Source: Dehalococcoidales bacterium
GTDB lineage: Bacteria > Chloroflexota > Dehalococcoidia > Dehalococcoidales > Fen-1064
Length of the DNA: 5,128 nt
NCBI GenBank assembly: GCA_016929875.1
Contig: JAFGHZ010000046.1
Location: 1 to 5,128, forward strand
Direction of reading: 5' to 3'
Shown here: positions 1 through 5,128 of the stretch, piece after piece
Layout: each line of letters opens with the position of its first letter
How positions within the stretch are numbered: the first letter of the stretch is position 1
Position numbers and translations under genes: made by a program
Notes under the pieces: generated by a model
Database searches by the model: none
Told to the model about the DNA's origin: nothing
What the model saw: the letters and a program-made list of their open reading frames with translations, nothing else

Positions 1-1320
1 ACCAACTGCGACAAAATCATCCCGGGGATGCTGATGGCGGCAGTCAGAATGAACCTGCCGGCAATATTTATCAGCGGCGGGCCGATGCTGGCAGGACATA
101 TAAAAGTGGACGGCAAATCTAAAACCATCGACTTAATTTCCGTCTTTGAAGGCGTCGGTAAGGTAAACAGCAAAAAGATGACCGAGGCAGAACTATCCGA
201 ATTAGAAGAGCTGGCATGCCCCGGCTGCGGCAGTTGCGCCGGCATGTTTACCGCCAACACGATGAACTGCCTGATGGAAGCCATAGGAATAGCTCTTCCT
301 GGCAACGGCACGATTCCTGCCGTCGACAAAAGACGCCTTCAACTGGCGAAGAAAGCCGGCAAGCAAATATTGAAATTATTGGCTGAGAATATCAGGCCGA
401 GAGATATCATCAACGAGAAATCGCTGGAAAATGCCTTCGCCGTGGATATGGCACTGGGCGGCAGTACCAACACCGTTTTACACCTGCCTGCCATTGCCCA
501 TGAAGCCGGTTTCAGCTTCCCGCTGCAGAAGATAAACGAAATCAGCAAACGGACTCCTTACATCAGTAAGCTCAGCCCCGCCGGCGAAAATCGCATCGAA
601 GACCTCGACCGTGCCGGCGGTATCCCGGCGGTAATGAAAGAAATCAGAGACCTGCTCCACACAGAGCTAATCACCGTCACCGGTAAACCGGTCGGTGAAA
701 ATATCGCGGGCAGTCGTGTTTTTGACAGAGAGGTCATTCGTACCAGGGCAAAAGCCCATTCCAAGACCGGCGGGCTCGCTGTTCTTTTCGGCAATCTGGC
801 ACCGGAGGGGGCTGTGGTTAAAAAGGGCGCAGTATCTCCGGAAATGATGAAACACAGTGGCCCAGCCAGGGTATTCGATTCCGAAGAAGAAGCTACTCAG
901 GCTATTATGAATAAAAAAATCAAATCGGGTGATGTACTGGTCATTCGTTATGAAGGCCCCAGGGGCGGGCCGGGAATGAGAGAAATGCTCACCCCGACTT
1001 CGCTATTAGGCGGGATGGGACTGCTGGACACGGTGGCGCTCATTACCGACGGACGGTTCTCCGGCGGTTCGCGTGGCGCTTCCATCGGACATATCTCGCC
1101 GGAAGCTGCTTTACGGGGACCGATTGCTGCATTGAAAGACGGCGATATCATTAATATCGATATTCCGAAATGTAAACTTGAGGTAGAACTCAGTGATAAA
1201 GAAATAGCCGGACGGCTGGCAAAGGTAGCTAAGTTCGAACCCCGTGTCAAGACCGGTTACCTTAGCAGATATATCGAGAAAGTCGGCTCAGCCAGTAAGG
1301 GCGCTGTTTTTAATAAGTAG
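1..1320 (+). CDS. ilvD: Dihydroxy-acid dehydratase, 5'-truncated by the window edge
   Basis: IlvD dehydrates 2,3-dihydroxy-isovalerate and 2,3-dihydroxy-3-methylvalerate to the 2-keto acids that precede valine/leucine and isoleucine; it is a cytosolic Fe-S, Mg-dependent enzyme. The reading frame is open from base 1, so the ATG at 28 is internal. The fragment has 439 codons, and about 115-120 N-terminal residues are missing compared with the usual 555-560. Visible residues, numbered from base 1: the CDK motif at 3-5 (cluster Cys and the Lys described as carbamylated in the family); CPGCGSC at 73-79, whose last Cys aligns with the E. coli cluster ligand Cys195; GNGTIPAV after it; the EGPRGGPGMREM stretch at 318-329, containing metal-binding Glu; and GRFSGGSRG at 351-359 with the conserved Ser354 proposed as general base. 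The first cluster Cys would lie upstream of the window. The C-terminus ends in the usual SAS-GAV pattern. One stretch, residues 248-251 (TRAK), departs from the common PLDN-like consensus. ilvB follows after 17 nt, in the same operon. Confidence 0.97.
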   Translation, partial: TNCDKIIPGMLMAAVRMNLPAIFISGGPMLAGHIKVDGKSKTIDLISVFEGVGKVNSKKMTEAELSELEELACPGCGSCAGMFTANTMNCLMEAIGIALPGNGTIPAVDKRRLQLAKKAGKQILKLLAENIRPRDIINEKSLENAFAVDMALGGSTNTVLHLPAIAHEAGFSFPLQKINEISKRTPYISKLSPAGENRIEDLDRAGGIPAVMKEIRDLLHTELITVTGKPVGENIAGSRVFDREVIRTRAKAHSKTGGLAVLFGNLAPEGAVVKKGAVSPEMMKHSGPARVFDSEEEATQAIMNKKIKSGDVLVIRYEGPRGGPGMREMLTPTSLLGGMGLLDTVALITDGRFSGGSRGASIGHISPEAALRGPIAALKDGDIINIDIPKCKLEVELSDKEIAGRLAKVAKFEPRVKTGYLSRYIEKVGSASKGAVFNK

Positions 1321-1326
1321 AAGGGG
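1321..1326 (+). promoter_or_regulatory. Ribosome binding site of ilvB
   Basis: AAGGGG directly follows the ilvD stop and lies 11 nt before the ATG at 1338. The spacing is a little long. It favours 1338 over the second in-frame ATG at 1344, for which the spacing would be 17 nt. It fills most of the short ilvD-ilvB gap, leaving no room for a separate promoter or terminator. Confidence 0.6.
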
Positions 1327-1337
1327 ATTATACGACG

Positions 1338-3035
1338 ATGAAGATGACGGGTGGACAAATACTACTCGACGGACTAATAAAAGAGGGAGTGGATACTATT
1401 TTCGGTATCCTGGGCGGGGCTATTCTGCCTCTTTACGACACCCTGCCTCAATTCCCGCAGCTGCATCATGTCCTGGTACGACACGAACAGTGCGCGGCTC
1501 ACGCCGCCGAAGGTTTCGCGCGCGCCACGGGCAAGGTGGGGGTTTGCTTTGCTACTTCGGGCCCCGGCGCCACCAATCTGGTCACCGGTATCGCTAATGC
1601 TTATCTGGATTCTTCTCCGATAGTGGCCGTCACCGGGCAGGTAGCGCGACGTTTTATCGGCAAGGACGCCTTCCAGGAAATCGATATCACCGGTATCACG
1701 CTGCCTATCACCAAGCATAACTATCTGGTCCGCGATGCGGCTTCACTGGCAAAAACCGTCAAAGAAGCTTTCTATATCTCCCGTACAGGCAGGCCCGGTC
1801 CGGTCCTTATCGATGTGCCCAAAGATGTGTTCACCGAGGAGGTAGAATATCATCCTGCGGGCAAGATAGAACTGGCCAGTTACAGAGCGACTCTCAAAGG
1901 GCACCCGGCGCAGATTCAAAAAGCCGTGGCGCTCATCAATGCGGCACAGAGGCCGGTCATTATCGCCGGCAGGGGCGTGATTATCTCTAACGCCAGTGCC
2001 GAACTAAAAGAACTGGCGGAAAAAGCACAGATACCGGTAGTGACGACTCTGCTCGGTCTCGGCTCCTTTCCGGAATCTCACGTCCTGAGCTATCGGTGGC
2101 TCGGTATGCATGGTATGGCATATGCCAATATGGCGGTAAATAATGCCGACCTCATCATTGCCATCGGCATGAGGTTCGACGACCGCGCGACCGCCGAGGT
2201 CAATTCATTTGCCACTAACGCCAATATTATTCACATCGATATCGACCCTGCGGAAATCGGCAAAAACGTAAGGGTCGATGTGCCCATCGTCGGCGATGTC
2301 AAAGCAGTGTTGGCACCGCTTAGTAAGCTGGTACAGCAAACACAACGTCCGAAATGGCTGAAACAGCTCGATGAATGGCGGCGGGAACATCCGTCAACCG
2401 ATATCCGCGATAGTGCTTCTGTCTTGCCTCAATACGTAGTCCAACAGATATACGAGGCAACAAAGGGTGAGGCAACCATCGTCACCGGTGTAGGGCAGCA
2501 CCAGATGTGGGCGGCTCAGCATTATATCTATAATCGGCCGAACGGTTTTATCTCCTCCGGAGGACTGGGAACAATGGGGTTCGGCTTACCTGCTTCGGTA
2601 GGAGTACAGATGGGATGTCCCGGTTGTATGGTATGGTGTATCGATGGTGACGGTAGTTTCCAGATGACGATGCACGAACTGGCCACAATCGTTCAGGAGA
2701 GACTACCCGTAAAAATAGCCATATTGAACAACGGTTTTCTGGGTCTGCCGAGGCAGTGGCAGGAGTTATTTCATGAAAGACGCTTCGTTGCCTCGCCGCT
2801 GTGTGGCCCCGATTATGTTAAATTAGCGGAAGCCTACGGCATACCCGGCACCGCGGTCAGGCATAAAGCAGAGGTGGTTCCGGCAATCGAAAAAGCGACA
2901 GCCTGCAACGGTCCTTTCTTGATCGATTTCAGAATTGAACCTGAAGAAAATGTATATCCTTTCGTCCCGCCGGGAGCTTCACTGGGAGAATGTCTGGAGA
3001 TGCCTAAAAAGGAGGAGACGGTATGTCAACGATAA
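1338..3035 (+). CDS. ilvB: Acetohydroxyacid (acetolactate) synthase, large catalytic subunit
   Basis: This is the ThDP- and FAD-dependent catalytic subunit of the first shared step of valine, leucine and isoleucine synthesis (2 pyruvate to acetolactate; pyruvate plus 2-ketobutyrate to acetohydroxybutyrate). At 565 residues it has full family length. Domains in order: N-terminal ThDP pyrimidine-binding domain with catalytic Glu50 in RHEQ and the SGPGATNLVTG loop; central FAD-binding domain with LGMHG and GMRFDDR (277-283) followed by IHIDIDPAEIGKN; C-terminal ThDP diphosphate domain with SGGLGTMGFGLPA and the GDGS...NN motif (437-465). The RFDDR region and the RQWQ Trp474 indicate a biosynthetic, FAD-containing AHAS rather than a catabolic acetolactate synthase; that Trp is linked to 2-ketobutyrate preference in the family. 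Oddities: the near-invariant LGMV before RQW reads LGLP (Leu470, Pro471), and the N-terminal GxPGGA motif reads GILGGA (Leu25). The frame is intact and all cofactor motifs are present, so I take the enzyme to be functional. The 3' end overlaps ilvN by 13 nt. Confidence 0.97.
   Translation: MKMTGGQILLDGLIKEGVDTIFGILGGAILPLYDTLPQFPQLHHVLVRHEQCAAHAAEGFARATGKVGVCFATSGPGATNLVTGIANAYLDSSPIVAVTGQVARRFIGKDAFQEIDITGITLPITKHNYLVRDAASLAKTVKEAFYISRTGRPGPVLIDVPKDVFTEEVEYHPAGKIELASYRATLKGHPAQIQKAVALINAAQRPVIIAGRGVIISNASAELKELAEKAQIPVVTTLLGLGSFPESHVLSYRWLGMHGMAYANMAVNNADLIIAIGMRFDDRATAEVNSFATNANIIHIDIDPAEIGKNVRVDVPIVGDVKAVLAPLSKLVQQTQRPKWLKQLDEWRREHPSTDIRDSASVLPQYVVQQIYEATKGEATIVTGVGQHQMWAAQHYIYNRPNGFISSGGLGTMGFGLPASVGVQMGCPGCMVWCIDGDGSFQMTMHELATIVQERLPVKIAILNNGFLGLPRQWQELFHERRFVASPLCGPDYVKLAEAYGIPGTAVRHKAEVVPAIEKATACNGPFLIDFRIEPEENVYPFVPPGASLGECLEMPKKEETVCQR
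3010..3015 (+). promoter_or_regulatory. Strong ribosome binding site of ilvN inside the end of ilvB
   Basis: AGGAGG, within a longer purine run (3006-3016), sits 7 nt before the ATG at 3023 and inside the last codons of ilvB. It is the best Shine-Dalgarno match in the window. It fixes the ilvN start and fits independent or coupled translation of the small subunit. Confidence 0.85.
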
Positions 3036-3559
3036 AGCACACGTTAATTGCAATGGTAGAAAACAAACCGGGTGTCTTGAACCGGGTAGCGAGTCTTTTC
3101 CGCCGGCGTGGTTTCAATATCGAAAGCATCGCCGTGGGACAGAGCGAAACGCCGAATATATCACGTATGACTATCGTCGTTGATGGCACGAATACATCCG
3201 TAGAACAAGTGAGGAAACAATTGGATAAGTTAATCGAGACGGTAAAAGTAACCGACATCACCAGCGATAATATCGTTTCGCGTGAACTGGCACTCGTTAA
3301 AGTCAAAGCAACTTCAGCTACCCGCAGTGAGATTATCCAGATTGTGGATATCTTCCGGGCGAACATTGTCGATGTCTCCAGCGATTCGCTCACGGTAGAA
3401 GTGACCGGCGATGAAGAGAAATTGAGTTCCCTGTTCAATCTGCTGAGCAGGTTCGGAATAAAAGAGATGTGCCGCACCGGCAGAATCGCAATGACACGCG
3501 GGAATATTACCGAAACAAAACCGCGCGTACCGAAACAATCCGAGAAATCGGAAGAATAG
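3023..3559 (+). CDS. ilvN: Acetohydroxyacid synthase, small regulatory subunit
   Basis: This subunit binds IlvB, raises its activity and normally confers feedback inhibition by valine. At 178 residues it matches the IlvN/IlvH class of about 160-175. The N-terminal ACT domain (about 5-78) carries ENKPGVLNRVASLFRRRG and FNIESIAVG. Asn14, Gly17 and Asn32 align with E. coli IlvH Asn11, Gly14 and Asn29, positions where substitutions are known to loosen valine control, so valine sensitivity is expected. The second ferredoxin-like domain (about 87-160) starts at VSRELALVKVKA and ends at the family-typical RTGRIAMTRG. The last 18 or so residues form a polar, charged tail (KPRVPKQSEKSEE) slightly longer than usual, probably disordered. 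The start overlaps the ilvB end by 13 nt in another frame, with a strong ribosome binding site, which suggests translational coupling and matched subunit supply. The next gene is leuA rather than ilvC. Confidence 0.96.
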   Translation: MSTIKHTLIAMVENKPGVLNRVASLFRRRGFNIESIAVGQSETPNISRMTIVVDGTNTSVEQVRKQLDKLIETVKVTDITSDNIVSRELALVKVKATSATRSEIIQIVDIFRANIVDVSSDSLTVEVTGDEEKLSSLFNLLSRFGIKEMCRTGRIAMTRGNITETKPRVPKQSEKSEE

Positions 3560-3582
3560 CGACGGGAGTAGTCTGTTTTAAT

Positions 3583-3592
3583 GAGAGGGTGG
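3583..3592 (+). promoter_or_regulatory. Ribosome binding site of leuA
   Basis: GAGAGGGTGG lies 4 nt before the ATG at 3597; its AGAGGG part is 7 nt away. It is an imperfect Shine-Dalgarno match at normal spacing, in the 37-nt gap between ilvN and leuA. The protein begins with the family-typical KITIFDTTLRDGEQ right after this ATG, which supports the start. Confidence 0.6.
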
Positions 3593-3596
3593 ACAT

Positions 3597-5123
3597 ATGG
3601 ATAAAATAACGATATTCGATACGACTTTAAGAGATGGCGAGCAGGCGGCAGGTGGAACGCTTAACGTCCAGGAAAAGCTGGAAATCGCCAGGCAACTGGA
3701 AAAATTAGGTGTCGATGTCATCGAAGCGGGCTTCCCGGTTGCTTCACCGGGTGATTTCGAAGCCGTCAGCCTGATTTCCAAAGAAGTGCGAGAGTCCGCT
3801 ATCTGTGCCTTGTCTCACGCCAACGCGGCCGCCATCGACCGCGCCGCCGAAGCAGTTAAAAAAGCGGCCCATCCTCGTATCCATGTATTTCTTTCCGCTT
3901 CGGATATCCATCTTGTCTATCAGCTTAAAAAGAGCCGACAGGAAATTCTGGAAATGGCGTGTAAAATGGTCGCCCATGCTAAAAAATACGTCGACGACAT
4001 CGAATTTTCACCGATGGACGCCAGCCGCACCGACCCCGACTACATCTACCAGATCGTAGAAGAGGTCATAAAATGCGGGGCGACCACCGTAAACATTCCG
4101 GATACGGTAGGGTATGCCATACCCGGTGAATTCGGCGATTTAATCGGAGGGATTTTCAAAAACGTAAAAAATATCGGGAAGACTGTCATCAGCGTGCATT
4201 GCCACAACGACCTCGGTCTGGCAGTCGCTAACAGTCTGGAAGCTGTCAAACACGGCGCCCGTCAGGTAGAGTGTACCGTCAACGGCATCGGAGAAAGGGC
4301 CGGTAACGCTTCCCTCGAAGAAATCGTGATGGCAATAAAAACACGCAGTGATATCTTCAAGAATCTGTCTACTGGCGTCAATAGCGCGGAGATTTATAAG
4401 ACCAGCCGTCTGGTGAGCGAACTGACCGGTTTTGTCGTCCAGCCGAACAAGGCAATTGTCGGCGCAAACGCTTTCCGTCACGAATCAGGCATTCATCAGG
4501 ACGGGGTCATTAAAATGGCAATGACCTACGAAATTATGGACCCGAGGGTAGTAGGTATTCCTGCGAGTAGCTTGGTGCTGGGCAAATTAAGCGGGCGGCA
4601 TGCTTTCAAAGAGAGGCTGGCGGAACTGGGTTACGACCTGGATGATGCCGCTTTTCAGCGCGCCTTTACCGCTTTCATCGCTCTGGCTGATAAAAAACGA
4701 GAGGTTACCGATAAAGATATCGAGTCTCTGGTCGCGGAAGACAAGCGTACCATTGCCGATGCCTATCATCTGGACCGCGTGCAGGTCACTTGCGGCGACC
4801 GAGGAATACCCACTGCTGCCGTGAGATTGGTCGCACCGGACAATAAAACGATATCCGATGCCGCCATCGGGACAGGCCCTGTAGACGCCGTCTGCGAAGC
4901 AATCGATAAAATCGTCAAAATCCCGGACATCAAACTTACCGAATTCACCGTAAAATCGGTCACCGAGGGAATCGATGCCATCGGAGAAGTACTTATCCGG
5001 GTAGAGAGCAAGGGTATCACCTACACGGGGCGGGGTGCCGATACCGACATCATTGTCGCCAGCGCCAAGGCCTATGTGAACGCCCTGAACCGTGTGGTTA
5101 CCGCCGGTAAAACAAAGAAATAA
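3597..5123 (+). CDS. leuA: 2-Isopropylmalate synthase
   Basis: LeuA condenses acetyl-CoA with 2-ketoisovalerate to give 2-isopropylmalate, the committed step of leucine synthesis. At 508 residues it is a complete long-form bacterial enzyme. The N-terminal TIM barrel (about 1-270) opens with DTTLRDGEQ (8-16, metal ligand Asp13 and catalytic Arg12) and carries the metal-binding HCHND (His201, His203) and NGIGERAGN (229-237, Asn237). The linker region has the ANAFRHESGIHQDG and LGKLSGRHAF signatures. The C-terminal portion (about 380-505), with VQVTCGDRGIPTAAVRL, GTGPVDAV near 425 and the ATDIV-like GADTDIIVASAKAYVNALN, is the leucine-binding regulatory domain (LeuA dimer domain), so leucine feedback is expected. 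INIPDTVGY-like and ERAGN sequence plus the operon partners favour isopropylmalate synthase over citramalate or homocitrate synthase, which are its close relatives. The gene uses the product of the upstream ilvD/ilvBN route. It ends TAA five bases before the window edge, so leuC, leuD and leuB or ilvC could follow but cannot be seen. Confidence 0.96.
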   Translation: MDKITIFDTTLRDGEQAAGGTLNVQEKLEIARQLEKLGVDVIEAGFPVASPGDFEAVSLISKEVRESAICALSHANAAAIDRAAEAVKKAAHPRIHVFLSASDIHLVYQLKKSRQEILEMACKMVAHAKKYVDDIEFSPMDASRTDPDYIYQIVEEVIKCGATTVNIPDTVGYAIPGEFGDLIGGIFKNVKNIGKTVISVHCHNDLGLAVANSLEAVKHGARQVECTVNGIGERAGNASLEEIVMAIKTRSDIFKNLSTGVNSAEIYKTSRLVSELTGFVVQPNKAIVGANAFRHESGIHQDGVIKMAMTYEIMDPRVVGIPASSLVLGKLSGRHAFKERLAELGYDLDDAAFQRAFTAFIALADKKREVTDKDIESLVAEDKRTIADAYHLDRVQVTCGDRGIPTAAVRLVAPDNKTISDAAIGTGPVDAVCEAIDKIVKIPDIKLTEFTVKSVTEGIDAIGEVLIRVESKGITYTGRGADTDIIVASAKAYVNALNRVVTAGKTKK

Positions 5124-5128
5124 TTACT

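Noticed and set aside
948..1250. A 100-codon open frame on the - strand inside ilvD, and similar - strand frames elsewhere.
   Set aside because: They lie wholly inside well-recognised + strand genes, have no family-like sequence or ribosome binding site, and are rich in Ser/Pro as expected for antisense shadows.
1244..1597. A 117-codon + strand frame spanning the end of ilvD and the start of ilvB.
   Set aside because: It overlaps two certain genes in another frame and its product is low-complexity Arg/Gly-rich sequence with no recognisable fold.
3581..3604. A 7-codon frame (ATG...TAA, peptide MRGWTYG) that overlaps the leuA start, resembling a leader or coupling peptide.
   Set aside because: It has no Leu, Ile or Val codons, no well-placed ribosome binding site and no visible attenuator hairpin after it. 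Its ATG most likely arises by chance next to the leuA ribosome binding site.
4002..4019. LeuA reads FSPMD where E. coli and Bacillus LeuA have FS(C/P)ED, a Glu-to-Met change near the active site.
   Set aside because: As I recall, the FSPMD form is normal in cyanobacterial-type and related isopropylmalate synthases, so it marks a subfamily and is not a defect.
4197..4211. Cys202 between the two metal-binding His residues of LeuA (HCHND).
   Set aside because: The middle residue varies in the family (HTH, HGH and HCH forms occur), and the ligands themselves are intact.

Overview
The window is a gene-dense piece of a branched-chain amino acid biosynthesis operon. Four genes lie head to tail on the + strand with almost no spacer: ilvD (dihydroxy-acid dehydratase, 5' end cut off by the window), ilvB (acetohydroxyacid synthase large subunit), ilvN (its regulatory small subunit) and leuA (2-isopropylmalate synthase). 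leuA ends five bases before the window does. Gaps are 17 nt (ilvD-ilvB), a 13-nt overlap (ilvB-ilvN) and 37 nt (ilvN-leuA). No stretch above 40 nt is non-coding. I see no RNA gene, mobile element, repeat array, promoter or terminator. The operon promoter and any leader or attenuator must lie upstream of position 1, and transcription probably continues beyond the right edge.

The genes work together as follows. IlvB and IlvN form acetohydroxyacid synthase, which condenses pyruvate with pyruvate or 2-ketobutyrate. The product is reduced and isomerised by IlvC, which is not encoded here, and dehydrated by IlvD to 2-ketoisovalerate or 2-keto-3-methylvalerate. LeuA draws 2-ketoisovalerate into leucine synthesis by condensing it with acetyl-CoA. 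Both committed, feedback-controlled steps (valine-type control through IlvN, leucine control through the LeuA C-terminal domain) are therefore in one transcript.

The DNA is bacterial: clear Shine-Dalgarno sites, ATG starts, tight operon packing, and base composition that looks close to 50% GC by eye. The order ilvD-ilvB-ilvN followed by leuA resembles, as I recall it, the Dehalococcoides/Dehalococcoidia (Chloroflexota) arrangement, where ilvC sits between ilvN and leuA. I suggest that lineage with low confidence; it is an inference from gene order and protein flavour, not from a search.

I do not see a novel system. The points worth a second look are the missing ilvC between ilvN and leuA and a few substitutions at usually conserved motif positions in IlvB and IlvD.
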